Assembly: GCA_943327015.2 (NCBI GenBank) | Contig: CALPVM020000185.1 | Span: forward strand, 1-5,049 | DNA length: 5,049 bases | Source of the DNA: Akkermansia muciniphila | Lineage (GTDB): Bacteria; Pseudomonadota; Gammaproteobacteria; Burkholderiales; Burkholderiaceae_C | Direction of reading: 5' to 3' | In this document: in pieces, positions 1 to 5,049 of the stretch | Layout of the letters: each line of letters opens with the position of its first letter | How positions within the stretch are numbered: position 1 is the first letter of the stretch | Made by a program: the position numbers and the translations under genes | Notes under the pieces: model-generated | Told to the model about the DNA's origin: nothing | The model's input: only the letters and a program-made list of their open reading frames with translations | The model's database searches: none

Positions 1-1
1 C

Positions 2-1516
2 GCTGCTGATGGGCAATTGAAGGGCGTTATTTTGTCGGGTAGCCATGCCAGCGTCTATGAAGACGCTACCGATAAAGCACCGCAAGCGGTGTTTGAACTC
101 GGCGTGCCGGTACTGGGTATTTGTTATGGAATGCAAACCATGGCACAGCAGCTTGGCGGCAAGGTAGAGGCAGGTCACACGCGTGAGTTTGGCTTTGCGC
201 GAATTAGGGCGCGCGGACACACTCGCCTGCTGGATGGCATACAAGACACCGTATCTGAAGAAGGCCATGGCCTGCTGGATGTATGGATGAGCCACGGCGA
301 CAAAGTAACCCAAATGCCGCCAGGCTTCAAACTGATGGCATCGAATGATGCCTGCCCGATTGCCGGGATGGCTGACGAAGAGCGTCATTTTTACGCAGTG
401 CAATTTCACCCAGAGGTAACGCACACCGTACAAGGCCAAGCCATGTTGGAGCGGTTTGTACTTGGAATATGCCAAACTCGACCTGATTGGGTAATGGGCG
501 ACTATATTGCTGAGGCGGTAGAAAAAATTCGTGCCCAAGTTGGCTCAGAAAATGTCATTTTGGGCTTGTCAGGCGGTGTCGATTCATCGGTAGCGGCAGC
601 GCTGATTCACCGCGCCATAGGCGATCAGCTGACTTGCGTGTTTGTAGACCATGGTTTGCTGCGCCTGAACGAAGGCGACATGGTGATGGATATGTTCGCC
701 GGCAAGCTAAATGCCAAAGTAATCAGGGCTGATGCGTCTGAACAATTTTTAGGGCATTTGAATGGCGTGAGCGACCCCGAGGCCAAGCGCAAAATTATTG
801 GCCGCGAGTTTGTAGAAGTATTTAAAGCCGAAGCTGCTAAATTGACTGCCGCCAACAGCGGTGAAGAGGGTGCCAAGTGGTTGGCGCAAGGTACCATTTA
901 CCCTGATGTGATTGAATCGGGTGGTGCCAAAAACAAAAAAGCGGTAACCATCAAGAGCCACCACAATGTAGGCGGCTTGCCAGAGCAGCTTGGCCTAAAA
1001 CTGCTAGAGCCGCTGCGTGAACTCTTTAAAGACGAAGTGCGTGAATTGGGCGTGGCTCTGGGCCTTCCCCCTGAGATGGTGTACCGCCACCCTTTTCCCG
1101 GCCCAGGTTTAGGTGTGCGTATTTTGGGCGAAGTAAAAAAAGAATATGCCGACTTGCTGCGCCGCGCCGATGCTATTTTTATTGAAGAGCTGCGAAATAC
1201 ACCTTTTATTCCTGTAGCAGGGCAAAAGATTGATGCTCGGCACCCACCTAAAACTTGGTATGACGCGACTTCTCAGGCTTTTACCGTGTTTTTGCCGGTA
1301 AAAAGTGTCGGCGTAATGGGCGATGGCCGCACCTATGATTATGTGGTAGCGCTTCGCGCCGTTCAAACCAGCGACTTTATGACTGCCGACTGGGCTGAGT
1401 TGCCTTATGCTTTGCTGAAAAAGGTATCCAGCCGGATTATTAATGAGGTGCGGGGGATTAATCGGGTGACTTACGATGTGAGTAGTAAGCCTCCGGCTAC
1501 GATTGAGTGGGAGTAA
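2..1516 (+). CDS. guaA: GMP synthase (glutamine-hydrolysing), N-terminus cut by window edge
   Basis: Converts XMP to GMP using glutamine and ATP, the last step of de novo guanine nucleotide synthesis, in the cytoplasm. The reading frame is open from base 2. By comparison with E. coli GuaA (from memory) about 45 N-terminal residues lie outside the window, so the TTG at 17 is not the true start. The class I glutaminase domain shows GICYGMQ with the nucleophile Cys (codon at 122), and VQFHPEV with His and Glu near 405-415; these match E. coli C86, H181 and E183. The ATP pyrophosphatase domain follows with the P-loop LGLSGGVDSSV (about 563-595) and IKSHHNVGGLP. The dimerisation domain has HPFPGPGLGVR and ends in KPPATIEWE, the family's C-terminus. 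Compared with E. coli there are about 24 extra residues, in a short stretch before KWLAQG and a longer one around IPVAGQKIDARHPPKTW. The SGSHASVYE loop and this insertion are typical of Burkholderiales. All catalytic motifs present are intact. Confidence 0.97.
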   Translation, partial: AADGQLKGVILSGSHASVYEDATDKAPQAVFELGVPVLGICYGMQTMAQQLGGKVEAGHTREFGFARIRARGHTRLLDGIQDTVSEEGHGLLDVWMSHGDKVTQMPPGFKLMASNDACPIAGMADEERHFYAVQFHPEVTHTVQGQAMLERFVLGICQTRPDWVMGDYIAEAVEKIRAQVGSENVILGLSGGVDSSVAAALIHRAIGDQLTCVFVDHGLLRLNEGDMVMDMFAGKLNAKVIRADASEQFLGHLNGVSDPEAKRKIIGREFVEVFKAEAAKLTAANSGEEGAKWLAQGTIYPDVIESGGAKNKKAVTIKSHHNVGGLPEQLGLKLLEPLRELFKDEVRELGVALGLPPEMVYRHPFPGPGLGVRILGEVKKEYADLLRRADAIFIEELRNTPFIPVAGQKIDARHPPKTWYDATSQAFTVFLPVKSVGVMGDGRTYDYVVALRAVQTSDFMTADWAELPYALLKKVSSRIINEVRGINRVTYDVSSKPPATIEWE

Positions 1517-1518
1517 AG

Positions 1519-1551
1519 TTGAAGGATGATTTATTTAAAATCATCCTTCAA
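1519..1551. terminator. Perfect 14-bp inverted repeat between convergent genes, probable bidirectional terminator
   Basis: The arms are 1519-1532 (TTGAAGGATGATTT) and 1538-1551 (AAATCATCCTTCAA), perfectly complementary, with a 5-nt loop. The structure begins 3 nt after the guaA stop codon and covers the last few codons and the TAA of the minus-strand gene. Its position between convergent genes fits a shared terminator. Against this, neither side has a strong T-run: the plus side continues TCCATACTT and the minus side CTTTACTCCC. It may therefore terminate inefficiently or act mainly as a 3'-end stabilising hairpin. Confidence 0.6.
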
Positions 1552-2295
1552 TCCATACTTTGCCAAAATCTTCTTCAAAGCACCGGATTTGCGTAGTTCA
1601 ACCATGCCGTCTGAAACGATCTGTGCATAGGCTTTTGACTGTGGGTTTACTGGAGAAAACGCAATATAAACGGGAACATCCCGCAGGCAACCCACGTTTT
1701 TCATGGGTGTGGACTTTTTATTTCTGGCCTGATTGAATTGTACAACCGTAGAATTTTCTATAAAACTCGTAATACGCCCCGATGAAAGTTTGCTAATGTT
1801 TCTTGTAAGTGGGTCGTCACCAGAGATAACTTCAATGCGTTTTATATTATTTTGGTGTTTTTTTATGTATTCATCGAATTCTCCATCATCATAAGCGTAA
1901 TCACGCACCACACCTACTGTTGCAGTATCAAGTGACGTTAACCCAGAGTATTTCCAATTTGTTTTGGGTAATACGTAAAAACAACTCCTGCCGCCGCCTA
2001 AGGATACTTCTGGAAATACAAAATCGGGTACTTCTGATTTACGCGCCCCTACAACCGCATTAAATTTACCTGAGCGGGTTGCTGTTATCGCGCGGGCCCA
2101 ATTCATCTCGTGATAATCAATGGTGTAGCCTTTTTTGCCCAAAGTTTGCTGCATGATTTCTATCATGTAGCCAGGTTTGTTGCTGTTAGGAGTACAGTTG
2201 TAGGGGCACCAACTATCTGCGCGTACTTTTATGGTTTCTGCATGGATGCTATTGAGCCCTATGATCGTGAGCGCAAGAAACCATATTTTTTTCAT
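1531..2295 (-). CDS. Secreted solute-binding protein, bacterial family 3 (amino-acid-type), orphan
   Basis: A 254-residue protein with a Sec-type signal peptide: MKK, a hydrophobic stretch (WFLALTIIGLNS, residues 5-16), and a likely cleavage after SIHA at residue 19. The mature part resembles the periplasmic amino-acid-binding (SBP_bac_3) fold: an N-terminal beta strand with ADSWCPY, then PGYMIEIMQQTL, NWARAITATRSGKFNAVVGA (residues 65-84), and a C-terminal helix ending LRKSGALKKILAKYGL. These are typical of short orphan binding proteins in proteobacteria. Four cysteines (C30, C34, C105, C203), including the CPYNC pair, could form disulfides in the periplasm. No permease or ATPase gene is adjacent, so transport is not shown; sensing or ligand scavenging is equally possible and the ligand cannot be read from sequence. 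A Shine-Dalgarno-like AAAGG supports the ATG at 2295. The gene is AT-rich: bases 1801-1860 contain 21 G+C of 60, against 35 of 60 at 961-1020 in guaA, which suggests acquisition. Confidence 0.85.
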   Translation of the reverse strand: MKKIWFLALTIIGLNSIHAETIKVRADSWCPYNCTPNSNKPGYMIEIMQQTLGKKGYTIDYHEMNWARAITATRSGKFNAVVGARKSEVPDFVFPEVSLGGGRSCFYVLPKTNWKYSGLTSLDTATVGVVRDYAYDDGEFDEYIKKHQNNIKRIEVISGDDPLTRNISKLSSGRITSFIENSTVVQFNQARNKKSTPMKNVGCLRDVPVYIAFSPVNPQSKAYAQIVSDGMVELRKSGALKKILAKYGLKDDFK

Positions 2296-2390
2296 ACGTG
2301 GACCTTTGCAGAATGAATTAAGCCATGCGTAAGCTTATGTTACATTTTTAATATTAACCCTACTTTACGATTTATTTAACGATTAACCAC
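2296..2390. promoter_or_regulatory. Divergent intergenic region between the binding-protein gene and tadA
   Basis: These 95 AT-rich bases must hold the start signals for both the minus-strand binding-protein gene and the tadA series. A 10-bp palindrome TTAATATTAA sits at 2348-2357 and contains TAATAT, a passable -10 hexamer for tadA, but the sequence 17 bp upstream (TGCGTA) is a poor -35. ATTAACC occurs twice (2353-2359 and 2382-2388). On the minus strand TAACAT is a possible -10, without a good -35. I see promoter-like composition but cannot place either promoter with confidence. Confidence 0.35.
2303..2307 (-). promoter_or_regulatory. Ribosome binding site of the solute-binding protein gene
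   Basis: On the minus strand AAAGG lies 7 nt before the ATG at 2295, a standard Shine-Dalgarno position. It supports that start, which also places a complete signal peptide at the N-terminus. It is the clearest ribosome binding site in the window. Confidence 0.55.
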
Positions 2391-3440
2391 ATGAAAATGC
2401 CGCTGTACGATGAAGATTTCATGCAGTTGGCATTGGAGCAGGCTCGCCTTGGTGCTAACGCTAATGAAATTCCGGTGGGTGCGGTGCTGGCACATCACGG
2501 AATTGTGATTGCAAAAAGTCATAACTTATCTATTCAATGCAATGACCCAACAGCACACGCTGAAATTTTAGTGCTTCGCGCAGCAGCACAGCACTTTAAT
2601 AATTATCGCCTTGAAGATTGCGAACTTTTTGTTACCTTAGAGCCCTGCGCTATGTGTGCGGGAGCGATATTGCACGCTCGCCTAAAGCGTGTAGTGTTTG
2701 GCGCTTTTGATTCCAAAACCGGCGCAGCGGGCTCTGTGTTAAATGTTTTTGACTCTACAAAATTAAACCACCATACGCAGGTTACAACTGGAGTAAATGC
2801 GCTGGAATGCAGCCATGTGCTGCAAACATTTTTTCAAAGAAAACGACAGCTGCAAAAAGCACAGGCATCGCCTTTACGCGAAGATGCTTTGCGCACATCT
2901 GAAGCGCGTTTTTGTAACTTACCCGATTACCCATGGCAGGCAACTTTTGTAAACTCACTTCCGGCATTGTCGGGTTTGCGTTTGCATTACCTGGATATTG
3001 CACAAGCATCAAATTCAGCGACTGTGGTTCTCTGTTTGCATGGCGCAGAAGATTGGAGTTATGTTTTTAGGCATGCTATTGTGCGTTTGCAGCAGGATGG
3101 CGTGCGAATCATTGCGCCAGACTATATTGGTTTTGGTAAAAGCGACAAGCCCAAGCGAGAAAGTGTTCATAGCTTGGAGTTCCATGTCAGCTATTTGATG
3201 CAATTGTTAGTGCATTTAAATTTGCACAATATTCAACTTTTAACCCAAGGTTGGGGCAGGGAGCTTGCAAGGGCATTGCTGAGTCATGCGCCAGAACGGT
3301 TTAATTTGCAGGTGGCTGTTGCTGAGATGTCTGATGACAATAATTGTTTGTCTGAGCAGGAGCGCATTGCAATGGTTGAAGCGCCTTTTCCAGACCGTGG
3401 GTACAAAGCGGCCTTGCGAGCGCTGGCACAAAAAGTGTAA
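2391..3440 (+). CDS. tadA: tRNA adenosine(34) deaminase TadA fused to a degenerate haloalkane-dehalogenase-like domain
   Basis: TadA deaminates A34 of tRNA-Arg(ACG) to inosine in the cytoplasm. Residues 1-157 form a complete TadA domain: NEIPVGAVL (25-33), the zinc and proton-shuttle motif HAE (H56, E58), PCAMC with zinc ligands C86 and C89, and FDSKTGAAGS, all as in E. coli TadA, which is only about 167 residues long. After a linker, residues 168-349 resemble haloalkane dehalogenases such as DhlA: RFCNLPDYPW, LRLHYLD, CLHG (H217-G218), WSY, RIIAPDYIGFGKSDKP (239-254) and APFPDRGY (331-338). The extension appears inactive: the nucleophile Asp is Gly287 (TQGWG), most of the cap is missing, and the protein ends before the catalytic acid and His. 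I chose the ATG at 2391 because an in-frame stop lies at 2355 with no other start between. An alternative ATG is at 2397. Neither has a clear Shine-Dalgarno sequence. Likely first gene of the series with ldcA and the cyclase gene. Confidence 0.92.
   Translation: MKMPLYDEDFMQLALEQARLGANANEIPVGAVLAHHGIVIAKSHNLSIQCNDPTAHAEILVLRAAAQHFNNYRLEDCELFVTLEPCAMCAGAILHARLKRVVFGAFDSKTGAAGSVLNVFDSTKLNHHTQVTTGVNALECSHVLQTFFQRKRQLQKAQASPLREDALRTSEARFCNLPDYPWQATFVNSLPALSGLRLHYLDIAQASNSATVVLCLHGAEDWSYVFRHAIVRLQQDGVRIIAPDYIGFGKSDKPKRESVHSLEFHVSYLMQLLVHLNLHNIQLLTQGWGRELARALLSHAPERFNLQVAVAEMSDDNNCLSEQERIAMVEAPFPDRGYKAALRALAQKV
2892..3437 (+). other. Pseudo-enzyme alpha/beta-hydrolase region inside the TadA fusion
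   Basis: This part of the tadA reading frame covers residues 168-349. It aligns by eye, from the N-terminus of DhlA-type dehalogenases onward, through the HG oxyanion loop and the IAPDxxGFGKSDKP segment to the nucleophile elbow. There VVQDWGG of DhlA corresponds to LTQGWGR (284-290): the nucleophile is lost while the neighbouring Trp288 is kept. The HGEPTW segment of DhlA reads HGAEDW here, so the DhlA Glu56 position is Ala219. Between AVAEM (309-313) and LSEQER (320-325) the alignment skips most of the helical cap. The protein then stops shortly after APFPDRGYKAALRAL. The DhlA comparison is from memory, not from a computed alignment. Confidence 0.8.
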
Positions 3441-3459
3441 TTTTTCACTGGTGTGTGCC
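3425..3459 (+). other. Imperfect stem-loop across the tadA stop and up to the ldcA start
   Basis: GGCACA (3425-3430) can pair with TGTGCC (3454-3459), and AGTG (3434-3437) with CACT (3446-3449), leaving an internal loop of 3 by 4 nt and an 8-nt apical loop. The outer stem ends directly before the ldcA ATG at 3460. It has no following T-run and is not a good terminator. It could influence ldcA translation, but the pairing is short and may be chance. Confidence 0.25.
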
Positions 3460-4425
3460 ATGCTGCGCTCAAGCATATCCGATAATGCACTGGTGAATAA
3501 ACACATTTATATCTACTCTCCTTCTGGCGCGGTTCGTGACAAAGCCGCATTTAAACGCGGAATCCAAAGGCTCGAGAAAATGGGCTGTACCGTAGAAATT
3601 GACCAGGATGCCTTGACGCGCCACCAACGTTTTGCAGGGGATGATGCAACGCGTCTTGCAGCTATTCATAGAGCCGCTGCAAGTGGCGCTGATGTGGCCA
3701 TGATCACTCGTGGAGGCTACGGAATAACGCGTATTTTGAATCACATCCGTTATAAAACTGTGGCCAAAGCCATTGATGCTGGAATGCAGTTTGTAGGTAT
3801 TAGTGATTTTACAGCGTTTCAGTTGGCCTTACTTGCTAAAACGGGCGCCGTTAGCTGGGCTGGACCGGCACTATGCGAAGGCTTTGGTGGAGGCATATCT
3901 GGTGCCGAGCCGGATGACATCATGCAAGACTGTTTTGCTGATTTGCTGCTGGAGCAAGGGGAGGGAAGTGGTTGGCGCCAAACCAAAACTTTAACGGGCA
4001 GTGTGTTGCCGCAGAATAATTTGCACGTGAAAAAAGGCACTTTGTGGGGTGGAAACCTGAGCTTGGTATGCGCTTTGTTGGGTACGCCGTATTTTCCCAA
4101 GGTCAAGGGCGGCATTCTTTTTCTTGAGGACGTGGCTGAACACCCTTACCGGATTGAGCGTATGCTCATTCAGCTTTTGCAGTCAGGTGTACTGCAGCGT
4201 CAAAAAGCCATTATTTTGGGTCAGTTTACTGACTATAAACTCACCAGCCACGACAAGGGCTTTAAACTGCAATCGGTGGTGAATTGGTTATCCGCGCAAG
4301 TAGATGTGCCGATTTTGACTAATTTACCCTTTGGACATGTGCCAACCAAGGTGCTATTGCCGGTGGGTGCGCCCGTTGAGTTAGCAGTAGAAGGTCGTGA
4401 TGTTTTAATGGTGTGGGGTCAATAA
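3460..4425 (+). CDS. ldcA: Muramoyltetrapeptide (L,D-) carboxypeptidase, peptidase family S66
   Basis: Removes the terminal D-alanine from muropeptide tetrapeptides in the cytoplasm, so that the tripeptide can be reused in peptidoglycan recycling. With the ATG at 3460 the protein has 321 residues, close to the 304 of E. coli LdcA. It has no signal peptide, as expected for a cytoplasmic recycling enzyme. Visible motifs are IYSPSG near the N-terminus (18-23), TRGGYGITRIL (83-93), the nucleophile elbow GISDFT with Ser115, WGGNLSLVCALLGT (196-209), FLEDVAEHPYRIERML with catalytic Glu223, and LPFGHVPTKVLLPVG with catalytic His293. This matches the Ser-Glu-His triad described for Pseudomonas LdcA (S115, E217, H285). 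The frame stays open upstream to 3286, but that part overlaps tadA and shows no family similarity. GTG codons at 3451 and 3493 are possible alternative starts. No start has a good Shine-Dalgarno sequence, so translation may depend on coupling to tadA, whose stop lies 19 nt upstream. Confidence 0.93.
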   Translation: MLRSSISDNALVNKHIYIYSPSGAVRDKAAFKRGIQRLEKMGCTVEIDQDALTRHQRFAGDDATRLAAIHRAAASGADVAMITRGGYGITRILNHIRYKTVAKAIDAGMQFVGISDFTAFQLALLAKTGAVSWAGPALCEGFGGGISGAEPDDIMQDCFADLLLEQGEGSGWRQTKTLTGSVLPQNNLHVKKGTLWGGNLSLVCALLGTPYFPKVKGGILFLEDVAEHPYRIERMLIQLLQSGVLQRQKAIILGQFTDYKLTSHDKGFKLQSVVNWLSAQVDVPILTNLPFGHVPTKVLLPVGAPVELAVEGRDVLMVWGQ

Positions 4426-4428
4426 TTT

Positions 4429-5049
4429 ATGAGTCTGTATGCCACGGTTTTGTTTGTTGATTTGCAAGGTAGTACATCGGTGTACGAGGCACTTGGTAAT
4501 GCGCAGGCCACCAAAATTGTAACGAACATCACACAACGCCTGAGTCAACAAGCATGGAGCGGCGGTGGCAGAGTCATTAAAACTTTGGGTGATGGTGTTT
4601 TGGCCTTATTTATTGACAGCCAAAGAGCCATTAACACTGCGGTGCAAATGCAGCGCATGCATGCTAAACGTTTGAGTAGCGTGCAGCCTGAATTACGTAT
4701 GCCCATACGTATTGGTCTTGCGAGTGGTAAGGTTGAAATGGTGTCGCGCGATTGCTATGGAGATGCTGTAAATATTGCATCCCGTTTGTGCGATCTTTGT
4801 GGACCAGACCAAATTTGGGTCAATACATCTGCTATGCAAGGGGTTACCGAAGGTAAAGGCGTATGTTTTAGGCAGCTAGGCCCCATTCAAATTCGAGGTC
4901 GTGTCGAGCCTTGCAGCGTGTATCAGGTTACATGGCGAGAAGAAGACAATACAGCCTTCATGACTATGCAGGCAACGGATGCTTTGCTACACGTTCAAAA
5001 AGACGCTGATTTTTTAGGTCGAAACATTGAGTTGAAGTTTCAGGATGAA
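4429..5049 (+). CDS. Class III adenylate cyclase, C-terminus beyond window
   Basis: Makes cAMP from ATP. 207 residues are visible with no stop before the edge. The cyclase homology domain spans about residues 3-168. All residues used by class III adenylate cyclases can be seen: metal-binding Asp11 (FVDLQGST) and Asp55 (LGDG), adenine-selecting Lys51 (IKTLGDG) and Asp108 (RDCYGD), and the transition-state pair Asn115 and Arg119 (AVNIASRL). Guanylate cyclases normally have Glu at the Lys position, so adenylate specificity is inferred. There is no signal peptide or membrane segment in the visible part and the domain starts at once, so the enzyme is probably cytoplasmic, with its regulatory module at the C-terminus. 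After an acidic linker, GRNIELKFQDE could be the first strand of an FHA domain, seen in related betaproteobacterial cyclases; this is a guess. The ATG lies 3 nt after the ldcA stop. GGGG about 10 nt upstream is a weak ribosome binding site, and translational coupling is likely. Confidence 0.9.
   Translation, partial: MSLYATVLFVDLQGSTSVYEALGNAQATKIVTNITQRLSQQAWSGGGRVIKTLGDGVLALFIDSQRAINTAVQMQRMHAKRLSSVQPELRMPIRIGLASGKVEMVSRDCYGDAVNIASRLCDLCGPDQIWVNTSAMQGVTEGKGVCFRQLGPIQIRGRVEPCSVYQVTWREEDNTAFMTMQATDALLHVQKDADFLGRNIELKFQDE

Noticed and set aside
625..1366. Several minus-strand open frames within guaA
   Set aside because: They are shadows opposite a strongly conserved gene with no recognisable motifs or ribosome binding sites.
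2326..2354. A sigma-70 promoter for tadA using TAATAT at 2349-2354
   Set aside because: The hexamer 17 bp upstream (TGCGTA) is a poor match and the region is AT-rich enough to give such -10 hexamers by chance. It is mentioned only within the intergenic entry.
3286..3459. Upstream extension of the ldcA frame starting inside tadA
   Set aside because: It overlaps the well-supported tadA frame, its translation is low in family-like motifs, and LdcA similarity only begins near HIYIYSPSG, after the ATG at 3460.
3430..3485. A frameshift as the cause of the short hydrolase domain
   Set aside because: Reading past the tadA stop in its own frame gives only FFTGVCHAALKHIR before another stop, with no dehalogenase similarity, and ldcA follows at once. 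There is no room for the missing C-terminal part.
3240..4115. Minus-strand open frames across tadA and ldcA, and a second plus-strand frame at 3803-3994
   Set aside because: All lie over conserved coding sequence in another frame and their translations show no domain features.
1..5049. tRNA or rRNA genes, CRISPR arrays, insertion sequences, attachment-site repeats
   Set aside because: I looked for cloverleaf-like stretches, regularly spaced repeats, transposase motifs and long direct repeats and saw none. The window is almost entirely accounted for by protein genes.

Overview
The window comes from a betaproteobacterium, most likely a lower-GC member of the Burkholderiales. The main evidence is GuaA: its glutaminase domain carries the SGSHASVYE variant of the usual SGGPES loop, and its dimerisation domain has a long insertion. 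Both are features I associate from memory with Burkholderiales GMP synthases. I would not name a genus from sequence reading alone.

Layout: (1) positions 2-1516, plus strand: guaA, lacking about 45 N-terminal residues because of the window edge. (2) 1531-2295, minus strand: an AT-rich gene for a secreted family-3 solute-binding-like protein with no permease or ATPase beside it, converging on guaA. A perfect 14-bp inverted repeat lies between the two genes and overlaps the minus gene's stop codon. (3) 2296-2390: a 95-bp AT-rich divergent intergenic region. (4) 2391 to the right edge, plus strand: a compact three-gene series. It holds tadA (with an unusual C-terminal extension), ldcA (L,D-carboxypeptidase) and a class III adenylate cyclase gene that runs off the window. 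Gaps between these genes are 19 and 3 nt, so they are probably co-transcribed.

The genes do not form one obvious pathway: purine synthesis (GuaA), tRNA wobble modification (TadA), peptidoglycan recycling (LdcA) and cAMP signalling (the cyclase). The minus-strand binding-protein gene looks like an insertion that separates guaA from the plus-strand series.

The most notable observation is the TadA extension. After a normal, catalytically intact TadA domain, the protein continues into about 180 residues clearly related to haloalkane dehalogenases. This part has lost the nucleophile (Asp replaced by Gly), most of the cap domain, and the entire C-terminal part that carries the catalytic acid and histidine. 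The reading frame is nevertheless open, which suggests a retained pseudo-enzyme appendage rather than a working dehalogenase.
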